DNA from: Ectorhizobium quercum
GTDB taxonomy: Bacteria; Pseudomonadota; Alphaproteobacteria; Rhizobiales; Rhizobiaceae
Assembly (NCBI RefSeq): GCF_026552795.1
Contig: NZ_JANFPI010000012.1
Location: 21,505-85,504 of the forward strand
DNA: 64,000 bases
Reading direction: 5' to 3'
The translations under genes and the position numbers were made by a program. The notes under the pieces were generated by a model. It saw only the letters and a program-made list of their open reading frames with translations, searched no databases and was not told where the DNA came from. How positions within the stretch are numbered: position 1 is the first letter of the stretch; each line of letters opens with the position of its first letter. Positions 45,177-53,884 of the stretch are shown in pieces.

Positions 45177-46214
45177 TTAAAGCGGCGATTCTCCCGCAGC
45201 GGATGCGGCGTTCTCGATCGGCACGGCAAAGCCGATGCCGGCGAAGGTGCGCACCCCGGACGGGTTGTAGATGGCGGTCACGATGCCAACCACCTCACCG
45301 TTGGCGTCGACCAGCGGGCCGCCCGAATTGCCGGGATTGGCCGCCGCGTCGAACTGGATGAGATTGGACATCACCGGTCGTCCCTCGGCGGAGAACTGCC
45401 GTTTCAGCCCGGAGACGATGCCGGCGGAAGCGGACGGCCCTATGCCGAAGGGAAAGCCGACGGCGACCACCGGATCGCCGGGCCGCAGGCCGGCGGTCGA
45501 GGCAAGCGTCGCCGGCGCCAGGTCGTCGGGTATGGTGGCGGGTCGGATGACCGCCAGGTCGTTCTCGGGCTGGGCGCTGACGATGCTGGCTTCCGACTCG
45601 GTGCCGTCGAAGAAGGTCACGCGCAGCCGCGGCGCGGCGCCCGCCACATGAAGGTTGGTGAGGATGGTGCCGTTCTCGTCGATCACCACGCCCGTGCCGA
45701 CGGCCGTGAACTTCTCGTGGAAGTTTTCGTCGCCGCCTTCTTCCCGGCCGGTCGCCGTATCGGGATCGGAAGGCGGTGCGGCGCTCTCGTCCTCGTCGGC
45801 CTTCTTGGGGTCGTAGCCGCTGACGCGGACCACCGAGCCGATGACGCCGGCATAGGCCAACGCCGTGGGCGCCGACGCCGCCGGGCGCTGATCGATGGCG
45901 AAGTTGACGGCGGCATTGAGATCGGCCTGGGTCAGGTTCTGGCCCGGCGGACGCAGGACCTCGATGACACCGACGGCAACAAGCGCGATGGCGACACTGA
46001 GCGCCACCAGCGTCCGGCCGGGATAGCGGGCGTAAAGCCGGTTCCAGCCGGCCTGCGCCCGTTCGCGCAGACCGGGGCCGTCATCATCGACGGCGTAGGA
46101 GATGTCCGGGGCCGGCGAGCCCTGCGGCAGGCCTGTCGCTCTCCCGCTCCGCGGCCTGCCGGATTTGCTGTAGAGGGGGCGTCGTTTCAAGGCGGGACTC
46201 CTGTCGTATTTCAC
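45177..46214 (-). CDS. Membrane-anchored trypsin-like serine protease (HtrA-like, no PDZ)
   Basis: This is a 345-residue protease with a basic cytosolic N-terminus, a single membrane helix at about 68-88 (LVALSVAIALVAVGVIEVL) and a periplasmic S1C domain. The triad is visible as His in LTNLHVAGA, Asp in ENDLAVIRP and Ser in PGNSGGPLVD. The protein ends shortly after the catalytic domain, so there is no PDZ domain. An acidic linker (ADEDESAAPPSDPDTATG) lies between. It is the first gene of the MoxR operon, suggesting regulated cleavage of a periplasmic client. Confidence 0.87.
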   Translation of the reverse strand: MKYDRSPALKRRPLYSKSGRPRSGRATGLPQGSPAPDISYAVDDDGPGLRERAQAGWNRLYARYPGRTLVALSVAIALVAVGVIEVLRPPGQNLTQADLNAAVNFAIDQRPAASAPTALAYAGVIGSVVRVSGYDPKKADEDESAAPPSDPDTATGREEGGDENFHEKFTAVGTGVVIDENGTILTNLHVAGAAPRLRVTFFDGTESEASIVSAQPENDLAVIRPATIPDDLAPATLASTAGLRPGDPVVAVGFPFGIGPSASAGIVSGLKRQFSAEGRPVMSNLIQFDAAANPGNSGGPLVDANGEVVGIVTAIYNPSGVRTFAGIGFAVPIENAASAAGESPL

Positions 46215-46534
46215 GGGGTGTCTGCACCAACTGCTCCATCACCAAGACCAGGCAACGCCGTTGCCGAGTCACTTTCTCGTATACAGGCCGCGCCCCGGCA
46301 TCGGACCGGCGAAAGGGCGGCGGGCATGCGGTCGCTTCGGACGGTCCTTTTTCTGAAGTCCCGGCCCGATCCGGCCACCCGGAACCGACCTCTGCACGAG
46401 ACACCAGATTGCCGCCGTGAAGCCAATCAATCAATGCTCAATATGTTTTGACGTGCAGGTAAGTGGTTGTGAATGGAACCCCCTCAACCGAGAGTGTTAG
46501 CTGGACGGGTAACGAATGCCTGAAGGAAATTTCG
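46215..46534. other. Divergent promoter region, no gene seen
   Basis: This is about 320 bases between the divergent protease and oxidase genes. Short open frames here lack motifs. It turns AT-richer at 46430-46470 (CAATATGTTTTGACGTGCAG), where the promoter of the oxidase gene probably lies. Confidence 0.4.
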
Positions 46535-47740
46535 ATGAGCAATGCATACGATACCGAGCTTTCTTCCTCCCGCCGCGACATGCTGAAACTCGCCGGCGTC
46601 GGGGTGGCTGCCGCGGCGCTGGCCTCGACCGCGACGAATGCGGCGGCACAGGTGCCGGAAGAAGCCGACACGGAAGCCCTGTCGATCATGCGCAAGGGCA
46701 TCGACAGGACGCTCGACGTCATCAATATCGACCTGCTCGAAGAGGCGGCGCAGAAGATCTATCCCGAGGGGGCCTATGCCTTCATCCGCAACGGCTCCGG
46801 CAAGCAGTGGACGTTGAACGAGAACCAGCGCGCCTGGGGAGACTACGTCTTCACGCCGAACCGGATGAGCGGCGTCGTGCGCGACAATATCGATCTCTCG
46901 GTCGAACTTCTCGGGCTGCAACTGCCCCACCCCTTCATCGTGACGCCGTTCGGCAGTCATGGACTGCACCATCCCGCCGCCGAGATCGCGACCGTGACCG
47001 GCGCCGGCAGGAGCGGCGGGCTCGCCTGCGTTTCCAGCGCCTCGACGGCCTCGATGGAGGATATCGCCACGGCGAGCGACGGCGCGAAGTTCTTCCAGAT
47101 CTACCTCGACGTCGACCCCGGCATCACCCGCGAGCTGCTGCAACGGGCGAAGGATTCCGGCTTCCATGCGATCATCCTCACCGTGGACGCGATCGGGCAA
47201 GGCTCGTCGGACGAGTATGTCCGGCTGGGGCGCTCCCGCCCCTGGCTTCCCTACGGCAATTTCGCGCCGGGGCAATCGACGCGGTTCAAGACGGATCTTT
47301 CCTGGAGCGACGTCGAGATGATCCGTGAAGCGACGGACCTTCCGGTGGTCGTGAAAGGCATCACCCGGCCCGAAGATGCCCGCGCGGCGGTCGAGGCCGG
47401 CGCCGGTGCGGTGCAGGTTTCCAACCACGGCGGCCGTGCGCTGGACGGAACGCCTGCGTCGATCACGGTTCTGCCGGCCATTGCCGATACGCTGCAAGGC
47501 GACGTGCCGATCATCCTCGACAGCGGAATCCGCCGCGGAACGGATGTCGTCAAGGCCCTGGCGCTTGGCGCCGACGCCGTGGCGATCGGCCGGCCAGTGA
47601 TGTACGGGCTGTGCCTTGGCGGCGCCAGCGGCGTCGACAGCGTCATCTCCTACTTCCATCGCGAGACCGTGGACACGACGCTGCACTGCGGCGTCGATGC
47701 CATATCGAAGCTTGGAAGTTCCCACGTCCGCAAACCTTGA
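46535..47740 (+). CDS. FMN-dependent alpha-hydroxyacid (lactate) oxidase with Tat-type signal
   Basis: This is a 401-residue member of the lactate oxidase/glycolate oxidase/lactate monooxygenase family. The catalytic His298 lies in VSNHGGRALDG. The FMN-binding lysine is in VVVKGI, and the phosphate loop in ILDSGIRRGTDVVKALALGADAVAIGRP. The N-terminus SRRDMLKLAGVGVAAAALAS (RR at 13-14) is a twin-arginine export signal, unusual because most homologues are cytosolic. ATG 46535 follows GAAGGAAATTTCG. The next gene, also exported, starts 11 bases on, so a periplasmic oxidation pair is likely. Substrate unproven. Confidence 0.88.
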   Translation: MSNAYDTELSSSRRDMLKLAGVGVAAAALASTATNAAAQVPEEADTEALSIMRKGIDRTLDVINIDLLEEAAQKIYPEGAYAFIRNGSGKQWTLNENQRAWGDYVFTPNRMSGVVRDNIDLSVELLGLQLPHPFIVTPFGSHGLHHPAAEIATVTGAGRSGGLACVSSASTASMEDIATASDGAKFFQIYLDVDPGITRELLQRAKDSGFHAIILTVDAIGQGSSDEYVRLGRSRPWLPYGNFAPGQSTRFKTDLSWSDVEMIREATDLPVVVKGITRPEDARAAVEAGAGAVQVSNHGGRALDGTPASITVLPAIADTLQGDVPIILDSGIRRGTDVVKALALGADAVAIGRPVMYGLCLGGASGVDSVISYFHRETVDTTLHCGVDAISKLGSSHVRKP

Positions 47741-47751
47741 AGGAATCTCCC

Positions 47752-48924
47752 ATGAACAGACGCAGATTCTGCCAATCCATGCTTCTCGCCTCCGCGGCCG
47801 GGTTTTTCCCCACGCTGCGCACCGCCCATGCCACATCCGGGGCGGTCGATTACGGAGCGACCAAAGGGGTCGGTCCCGATCTCGTCGAGGTCGCGCATTC
47901 GCCCTGGGTCTGCAACGCGGCGGCCGTGACCCGCGACGGCAAGGTGTTCTTCGGCCTTCCCCGCTGGTCGGACACCGCCGAAACCCCTTCGGTCGCACGG
48001 CTCGGGGAGAACGGGCAGCTTGAGCCGTTTCCCGGCGGCGGCTGGAACGCGTGGCAGCCCGGCGAGCCGGGCGACGAGGCCTTCGTTTCCGTCAACGCGA
48101 TCCATATCTTCGACGATGACACGCTGTGGGTCGTGGACAAGGGAAGCCCGACGGCGGGCGCGCCTTCCCAAAGGCTGCTCCAGTTCGACACCGGCAGCGG
48201 CGCATTGCTGCGCACAATCACCTTCGACGAAGCAGCGCTGCCGCCGGGCGCGGGGATCAACGATCTGCGCTTCGACGCGGAAAATATCTACGTGACCGAT
48301 TCCGGCGCCGGCGCGATCCTCGTCCACAATCTGGAAAGCGGGCGGACGCTGAGGAGGCTCGCCGACCATGCCTCGACCAAGGCCTCGCCGGAGCGACCGC
48401 CTTACGGAGAGGGCGGCCAGCTGCTCCAGCACGCCGATGGCTCGCCGTTCGTCGTCCATGCCGACCAGCTCGAAATCAGCCCGGACGGACATTGGCTCTA
48501 TTACCAGGCCGTCACGGGGCCCCTCTACCGCGTGCCGACGACGGCCCTGCGCGACGAGAGCCTCTCCGAGGAGGCGCTCGCGGAACAGGTGGAATTCTTC
48601 TACGACACGCCGACGCTGATGGGAACGGGCATGGACGATGCCGGCAACATCTACATGGCGGAGTTCGGCAATCCGCGCATCACGGTCCTGTCGCCGGACG
48701 GGACGTTGCGGGTGCTCGCGGAAGACGACCGGCTGTGGGGACCGGACGCCCTGTTCATCTCCGAGCAGCGCGAGATCTACATCCCCTGCCCGCAACTCGG
48801 TCGCCATGCAGCCAATCGCGGGCCGGACGGCGAGGACGCGGTAGTGCTGCCCTATACGATCTACAAGGTCGCATTGCCCGATACGTTCGGCGGTCGCCAG
48901 CCCGTTCCGCCGGTCGCGACGTGA
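47752..48924 (+). CDS. Secreted beta-propeller, SMP-30/major royal jelly protein-like
   Basis: This is a 390-residue exported protein with an N-terminal twin-arginine-like signal (NRRRFCQSMLLASAAGFF). It has propeller-blade repeats such as INDLRFDAENIYVTDSGAGAILVHNL, LEISPDGHWLYYQAVTGPLYRVPT and MGTGMDDAGNIYMAEFGNPRITVLSPDG. The pattern fits the MRJP/yellow or SMP-30/gluconolactonase group, whose metal-binding acidic residues would be in the blade loops. Placed 11 bases behind the oxidase, it may be a lactonase acting on its product or a companion subunit. Confidence 0.82.
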   Translation: MNRRRFCQSMLLASAAGFFPTLRTAHATSGAVDYGATKGVGPDLVEVAHSPWVCNAAAVTRDGKVFFGLPRWSDTAETPSVARLGENGQLEPFPGGGWNAWQPGEPGDEAFVSVNAIHIFDDDTLWVVDKGSPTAGAPSQRLLQFDTGSGALLRTITFDEAALPPGAGINDLRFDAENIYVTDSGAGAILVHNLESGRTLRRLADHASTKASPERPPYGEGGQLLQHADGSPFVVHADQLEISPDGHWLYYQAVTGPLYRVPTTALRDESLSEEALAEQVEFFYDTPTLMGTGMDDAGNIYMAEFGNPRITVLSPDGTLRVLAEDDRLWGPDALFISEQREIYIPCPQLGRHAANRGPDGEDAVVLPYTIYKVALPDTFGGRQPVPPVAT

Positions 48925-48934
48925 CGCACCCGAA

Positions 48935-48970
48935 GCGGGGACGGCGGGCTCGACAGCCTGCCGTCCCCGC
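48935..48970. terminator. Bidirectional hairpin between convergent genes
   Basis: GCGGGGACGGCGGGCT and AGCCTGCCGTCCCCGC pair over 16 positions with one mismatch and a CGAC loop. There is no T-run, so it is a stabilising or weak terminator structure between the propeller and SDR genes. Confidence 0.65.
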
Positions 48971-48978
48971 GCCGGTCG

Positions 48979-49737
48979 CTAAAGGCGCGGCCCGGCGAGC
49001 GTGAAGCCGCCGTCGACGACGATCTCCTGTCCCGTGACGAACCGGGCATCCTCCGACAGAAGCCAGGCGACCGTTCCCGCCACGTCTTCCGGCGTTCCGT
49101 TGCGGCGCAGCGGCGCATGGGCCGCAAGCCGCGCCGAGACGGCCGGATCGAGCGCTTCGTCGGCCATCGGCGTCAGGATGATTCCGGGGCTGACGGCATT
49201 GACGCGGTTGCCACGCGGCCCTTCTTCCATCGCCAGTGTGCGCATCATCGCCAGAAGCGCGCCCTTGGTGGCCGCATAAGCCCCCGCGCCCGGCATGACG
49301 CCGTTCACGGTCCACGATGCGTTGATGACGACGGCGCCGCCCTCCAGCAAGGGCAGGCAATGCTTGATGGACAGAAACGTCCCGAGCAGGTTCGTGGCGA
49401 CCGGCCCGTCGAAATCGGCGAGTTCGGTGTCGCCCAGCGGCTTGAACGCTCCCAGCACACCTGCATTGGCAAAAAGACCGTCCACTTGGCCGGCCTCGCC
49501 GGCGACCTGCCGGAACAGCGCAGCGACGCTATCGGCCTTGCCGATATCGCAGGGGATGACCGATGCGAGCCCGCCGCCGGCCGCGATCTCGGCGGCCAGC
49601 CGCTCGAGCGGCTCCGCCCGGCGCCCGACGAGAACGGTCCGCGCCCCCTCCTTCGCAAGACGGATCGCGGCTGACCGCCCCATGCCCGTTCCCGCACCCG
49701 TGACGACGACTGTTTTCCCAACGAACCGCGCGAGCAT
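48979..49737 (-). CDS. Short-chain dehydrogenase/reductase (classical SDR)
   Basis: This is a 252-residue NAD(P)-dependent enzyme: cofactor motif TGAGTGMGRSAAIRLA, strand NAGVLG, catalytic Ser in VINASWTV, the Tyr-x-x-x-Lys pair in AYAATKGA, and C-terminal TGQEIVVDGGFTLAG. The ATG at 49737 is fixed by AAGGAGATGGAAGA. The upstream open frame is not coding-like. It is divergent from a LysR regulator, which probably controls it. Substrate unknown. Confidence 0.92.
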   Translation of the reverse strand: MLARFVGKTVVVTGAGTGMGRSAAIRLAKEGARTVLVGRRAEPLERLAAEIAAGGGLASVIPCDIGKADSVAALFRQVAGEAGQVDGLFANAGVLGAFKPLGDTELADFDGPVATNLLGTFLSIKHCLPLLEGGAVVINASWTVNGVMPGAGAYAATKGALLAMMRTLAMEEGPRGNRVNAVSPGIILTPMADEALDPAVSARLAAHAPLRRNGTPEDVAGTVAWLLSEDARFVTGQEIVVDGGFTLAGPRL

Positions 49738-49776
49738 TCTTCCATCTCCTTCAGGTTTTGCCTCGAGGTCGTTGTA

Positions 49777-49831
49777 ATTGCCTTTCACATAAACGATAAT
49801 CGACAAAAATATTGGATCATTTGAAAGCAAT
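49777..49831. promoter_or_regulatory. Spaced inverted repeat in SDR/LysR divergent promoter
   Basis: ATTGCCTTTCAC at 49777-49788 and TTTGAAAGCAAT at 49820-49831 are near reverse complements, 43 bases apart, flanking the AT-rich core between the divergent starts. This is a plausible two-site LysR target, about four helical turns apart. Confidence 0.4.
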
Positions 49832-49839
49832 CCCATTAA

Positions 49840-50751
49840 ATGGACCTGTTCCGCTCCATGCATGCCTTCGTCGCAACGGTGCAGGCCGGCTCGATGAGCG
49901 CGGCCGCAACGAACCTAGGGCAATCGCCGGCGATGGTCGGGCAGCATATCGCCGCGCTGGAGGAGCGCCTCGGCACCCGGCTCCTGAACCGGACGACGCG
50001 CCGCCAGAGCCTGACGGATTTCGGCGCCAGCTATTTCGAGCAGTGCCGCGACATTCTCGACCGGATCGCGCTTGCCGAAGAGGCCGCCGAGGTGCAGCGG
50101 ACCACGGTTCGGGGGCGATTGCGCATAACGGCGCCGACGACCTTCGGCGCGGAAGCGCTGATGCCGACGCTCGCCGGCTACCGGGCGGCGGCGGCGGAGG
50201 TGGAACTCGACATTGCCCTGACCGACCGGAATGTCGATCTCGTCGAAGAGGGGTTCGACGTCGCCTTCCGCATCGGCGCGATGCCGGACAGCAGCATGAT
50301 CGCGCGGCCGCTGATGCCCTATCGCATGGCGATCTGCGCCGCGCCCGCCTACCTCGCCCGCCGGGGCACGCCCTCGCATCCGGGCGAACTCGGCGGCCAC
50401 GAGGCGATTGCCTTCACGCCCTCGGCGCGCTCGCCCTGGCGGTTCACCCGCGGAGAAGAGAATATAGAGGTTTCGCCGGTCCCGATGATAACGGTGAACA
50501 ACGGCCAAGCCGTCCGCGCGGCCGCATGCGCGGGCCTCGGCATCATCGTGCAACCGGAAATCCTGCTGAAGCGCGATATCGATGAAGGCCGCCTCACCCG
50601 GCTTTTTCCACAGTGGCGGCTCGGCGAACGGCCGATGTGGCTGCTCTATTATCGCGATCGCCGCATGACGCCGCGATTGCGCAGCTTTATTTCATTCGCC
50701 GTCGCGGCCTTCGGCTCGTCGGCCGGTCCCGAAGATCCGACGAAAATCTAG
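49840..50751 (+). CDS. LysR-family transcriptional regulator
   Basis: This is a 303-residue regulator with the LysR helix-turn-helix (FVATVQAGSMSAAATNLGQSPAMVGQHIAALEERLGTRLLNRTTRR) and a CrgA-subgroup type effector domain (VRGRLRITAPTTFGAEALMP, AFRIGAMPDSSMIARPL). It is divergent from the SDR gene 102 bases away, the classic LysR-target arrangement. The inducer is unknown. Confidence 0.93.
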   Translation: MDLFRSMHAFVATVQAGSMSAAATNLGQSPAMVGQHIAALEERLGTRLLNRTTRRQSLTDFGASYFEQCRDILDRIALAEEAAEVQRTTVRGRLRITAPTTFGAEALMPTLAGYRAAAAEVELDIALTDRNVDLVEEGFDVAFRIGAMPDSSMIARPLMPYRMAICAAPAYLARRGTPSHPGELGGHEAIAFTPSARSPWRFTRGEENIEVSPVPMITVNNGQAVRAAACAGLGIIVQPEILLKRDIDEGRLTRLFPQWRLGERPMWLLYYRDRRMTPRLRSFISFAVAAFGSSAGPEDPTKI

Positions 50752-50804
50752 GTTCGGAACACAAGCCGTATCGTTTCCCGCGACACGTTCATGGTGTGCG
50801 AAAA

Positions 50805-50827
50805 CCGCCGGCCCTTCGGACCGGCGG
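50805..50827. terminator. Hairpin between convergent LysR and permease genes
   Basis: CCGCCGG and CCGGCGG pair around CCCTTCGGA, a nine-base loop that itself can form a UUCG-type tip. There is no clear T-run. It is the only structure in this 118-base gap. Confidence 0.5.
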
Positions 50828-50869
50828 CGGTTGCGGCGCGGGTCGGCGTTGCCGCTCCCCGCGCCCTCA

Positions 50870-52303
50870 TCACGGTTTCGTCGCTACTTCCGCATCCGCC
50901 AGGCCGGCATCGGACCGGTGCTCGCTTGACGGTATGTCCACGATCACCGGCTGGTCCTTGACGAAGGTCTTGTCGACCTCGCCGGCAAAGAACCGCCGAC
51001 CGTAGATCAGTGCGCAGAGAACGACACCGGTCGCGAAAGCCCAGGCCGCACCGCGGGTGGCCAGCACCGCACCGGTCACGCCCGCGATGCCGAGATCGCG
51101 TTGCGAACGCGCCTCCATGACCCCGATCCGCACCGAGACATAGCCCTGGATCAGCAGCGTCAGCGTCAGGGCCACACCGAGGATCGGCTGCACCAGCGTC
51201 ACGATCGGCATCAGGAAAAGGCCGGTATTCGTGCCCCACCGGAACGAGCCGAGCCCGCCGAACAGCGAATCCATCGACTTGCGCCCCTTGGAGAAGCGTT
51301 CGCAGATCACCACCTGCATTGCCGCCCAGGCGGGCCCGCACATCGTCACGTCCGGGCCGAGCACCGACATGACGGTATTGCGCGACCCGAAGATCAGGTG
51401 GGCGCGATCCGGGTTGTAGTCGATCTTTTCGTCCGGCCGGTGGGTCTGCGCGTCGCGGATGATCGAGCGCGTCTTCAGAACGTCGCCGAACAGCACGATA
51501 TAGGCGGCGAGCGCCGTCGGCAGCGCCGACAGGAACATGTGCGCCGGCGGAAAGCCCAGGCCGAAGATCGTGTATTCCGCCCACAGCCGGTGGAAGTCGG
51601 GCGCCGAGAAGGACCATTCGAGCGCGGGCCACGGCGCCTCGCCGAACAGGGGTGCGATGACGACGGCCAGAAGGATGCAGGGCAGAATGCCCAGCTTGCC
51701 AACGAAGCCCGCGATGCCGCCCTGGCGCGACATGTGCGCGAAGGCCGTCGAGAACATCAGGTAGAAGCACAGACCGATGGCGATGGAGATCGTGTAGGGA
51801 AACGTGTCGAAGTTCCCGCCGATCTTGAAGACCGAGATCACCGCGGAAATGCCCGCGCCGATGATGATGCCGGATTTGATCGCCTGCGGAATCGCCTGCA
51901 CCACCCTGTGCGCCGCGCCGGTGGCGCCGATGGCGATCGACAGGATCCCCAGCGTCATCTGGAACGATACCAGCGCATGCACGCGCTCCGGCCCTTCCGG
52001 GAAGGTCGCACAATAGGCCATGATCAGCGGCACGGCGGGGGTGATCCAGCCCGGAATCACCGGGTCGCCGAGCAGATGGTGGCTCAGATAGAAAAGGCCG
52101 TTGAGGATGATCACCGCCAGCGCCACCTCGAAGGGCATGCCCAGAAGCTCGGTCATCAGCGGGATGGCTGACAGGTCGACTGCGCACATCAGCAGTCCCT
52201 GACAGTAATCCGGCCACTCGAAACGGTAATGGATGAAAGGCAGCCGGATCTTGAACGGCCCGGCCGGCCAATAGGGCTGTTCCTGCCCCTCGATACGTTC
52301 CAT
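50870..52303 (-). CDS. Multi-pass membrane permease, xanthine/uracil-permease-like (putative)
   Basis: This is a 477-residue protein with about twelve hydrophobic segments, for example GLLMCAVDLSAIPLMTELLG, VALAVIILNGLFYLSHHLLG and AIPQAIKSGIIIGAGISAVISV; the AIPQAIKSGIIIGAG block recalls the conserved helix of NCS2/NAT permeases. A soluble loop near 290-330 and an acidic C-terminal tail (HRSDAGLADAEVATKP) follow. The ATG at 52303 has GGAGGA upstream. The same direction as the alcohol and aldehyde dehydrogenase genes suggests import of their substrate, such as 4-hydroxybutyrate, rather than a nucleobase, but this is not established. Confidence 0.7.
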   Translation of the reverse strand: MERIEGQEQPYWPAGPFKIRLPFIHYRFEWPDYCQGLLMCAVDLSAIPLMTELLGMPFEVALAVIILNGLFYLSHHLLGDPVIPGWITPAVPLIMAYCATFPEGPERVHALVSFQMTLGILSIAIGATGAAHRVVQAIPQAIKSGIIIGAGISAVISVFKIGGNFDTFPYTISIAIGLCFYLMFSTAFAHMSRQGGIAGFVGKLGILPCILLAVVIAPLFGEAPWPALEWSFSAPDFHRLWAEYTIFGLGFPPAHMFLSALPTALAAYIVLFGDVLKTRSIIRDAQTHRPDEKIDYNPDRAHLIFGSRNTVMSVLGPDVTMCGPAWAAMQVVICERFSKGRKSMDSLFGGLGSFRWGTNTGLFLMPIVTLVQPILGVALTLTLLIQGYVSVRIGVMEARSQRDLGIAGVTGAVLATRGAAWAFATGVVLCALIYGRRFFAGEVDKTFVKDQPVIVDIPSSEHRSDAGLADAEVATKP

Positions 52304-52542
52304 CGTCAAAGGAATCCTCCATTCTCCCCGGAGAAGGCGGCGGATACGACCGTCCCTTTCCCTCCCCACATATCCTCAGGTCCCGGCGCCCGGACCGCGC
52401 GGCGAGAACCGCCACGCTGTTCCTCCGGTTCGGGCCGGCCAGAGCGCCGTGCGTCCGAACGGACGCACGAAGAACACTCTCTCTTTTCGCATCCGGAGCA
52501 TCCTGTCTGCGACCGGGTGATGCCACCCGATCGCAGGATGCT

Positions 52543-53709
52543 TCAGAAAGCTTCCCGATAAAGACGCAGTGCGTCGGCCTCGGTCACTTCGACCGGGTTG
52601 TTGACCAGAAGTCGCGTCTGAAGCATCGCGTCACGCGCGAGCATCGGCAGGTCGGCTTCCGGCACCTTCACGTCGCGCAGGCGCATCGGCGCGCCCGAGC
52701 GGTCCATCAGGTCCTGCATGAAGTTCACGAAATTCGCCGACCGCGCCTGGACGCCCTCGTTCGACGGCCCGATCACCACGTCAGCAAGTTCCGCGTAAAG
52801 CGGAGCTGCCGCCGTCATGTTGAACCGCAGCACCGGCCCGAGCATCAGCGCGTTCGTCAGCCCGTGCGGCAGGTGGTAATGCCCGCCGAGCGGATAGGCG
52901 AGCGCATGAACGGCGCCGACGGGGCTATTGGAAAAGGCCTGGCCGGCGAAATTCGCACCGAGCAGCATTCCCTCGCGCGCCGCACGGTCCGTGCCGTCCT
53001 TGCAGGCGGCGATCAGGTTCTGCGTCAGAAGCTTCAGCGCCGCGCAGGCGAAAACGTCCGACAGCGGGTTTTTCTTGTGCTGGCCGGTGAAGGCCTCGAT
53101 GGCGTGGACCATCGCATCGATGCCGGTCGCGGCCGTCTGCACCGCCGGCAGGCCGGTCGTCAGTTCCGCGTCCAGAAGCACGCGGTCGGCATAAAGCTGC
53201 TGCGACACCACGCCCATCTTGGTCGTCTCGCCGGTGGTCAGGATGGTGATGTTCGTCACCTCCGAACCCGTGCCGGCGGTGGTCGGCACCTGCACCAGCG
53301 GCGCGCGCTTGCCCTCGACCTTGCCGATGCCATAGAGTTGCGAAAGCTCCTGTTCGCTGACGAGCAGGACCGCGACGAGCTTGGCGATATCCATAGACGA
53401 ACCGCCGCCGAGCCCCAGAACGATATCGGCGCCGATCTCCTTGCCCTGTGCGACGCAGGACATCAGCACCGCCTCCGGCGGATCGGCAACCACGTCGTCG
53501 AAGACGCTGATCGTGAAGCCGGCCTTCGCCAGCGACGCCTTTGCCGGGTCCAGCACGCCCGCCTTGTGCAGCCCCTTGTCGGTGACGATCAGCAGGTTGC
53601 GCTCGGAGAACCAGCCCGAAAGCAGTTCGCCCAGGCGGCGCGCGCCGCCCCATTCCACCTGCATCGAGCCCGGCGTGTCGAAGGAAAACGGTTTGATCCC
53701 GTCGGTCAT
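52543..53709 (-). CDS. Iron-containing alcohol dehydrogenase, 4-hydroxybutyrate dehydrogenase-like
   Basis: This is a 388-residue group III (iron) alcohol dehydrogenase. The NAD phosphate loop is LGLGGGSSMDIAK. Metal ligands lie in TGIDAMVHAIEAFTG and in the histidines of HALAYPLGGHYHLPHGLTNA. The ATG at 53709 follows GGGAGTGAGAAA. Upstream (and next in transcription order before it) is a succinate-semialdehyde dehydrogenase, and an IclR regulator is divergent. That arrangement equals BlcB of the Agrobacterium gamma-butyrolactone operon, so oxidation of 4-hydroxybutyrate to succinate semialdehyde is the preferred role. Confidence 0.85.
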   Translation of the reverse strand: MTDGIKPFSFDTPGSMQVEWGGARRLGELLSGWFSERNLLIVTDKGLHKAGVLDPAKASLAKAGFTISVFDDVVADPPEAVLMSCVAQGKEIGADIVLGLGGGSSMDIAKLVAVLLVSEQELSQLYGIGKVEGKRAPLVQVPTTAGTGSEVTNITILTTGETTKMGVVSQQLYADRVLLDAELTTGLPAVQTAATGIDAMVHAIEAFTGQHKKNPLSDVFACAALKLLTQNLIAACKDGTDRAAREGMLLGANFAGQAFSNSPVGAVHALAYPLGGHYHLPHGLTNALMLGPVLRFNMTAAAPLYAELADVVIGPSNEGVQARSANFVNFMQDLMDRSGAPMRLRDVKVPEADLPMLARDAMLQTRLLVNNPVEVTEADALRLYREAF

Positions 53710-53770
53710 TTTCTCACTCCCTGTCATTTGAATGCGGATTGCCGGCCTGCCGCCTCACGGCCCCGGCGCC

Positions 53771-53872
53771 AGAGCGTTACGGCCTTTCATGCGCATGCCG
53801 AAACGCTCTATCGTTCGATTTTCCACGCAGTTCCGGACGCTAGAACGCGATCCGGACTTTCGCCGGAACTGC
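53771..53872. repeat. RIME-like two-hairpin repeat, copy D, inside the dehydrogenase operon
   Basis: The first hairpin is AGAGCGTTACGG at 53771-53782 with CCGAAACGCTCT at 53798-53809. The second is GCAGTTCCGG at 53827-53836 with CCGGAACTGC at 53863-53872. The two-palindrome layout and size match copy A. Placed between the aldehyde and alcohol dehydrogenase genes, it may stabilise or attenuate the operon mRNA. Confidence 0.75.
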
Positions 53873-53884
53873 CCCAAGGCAGCG

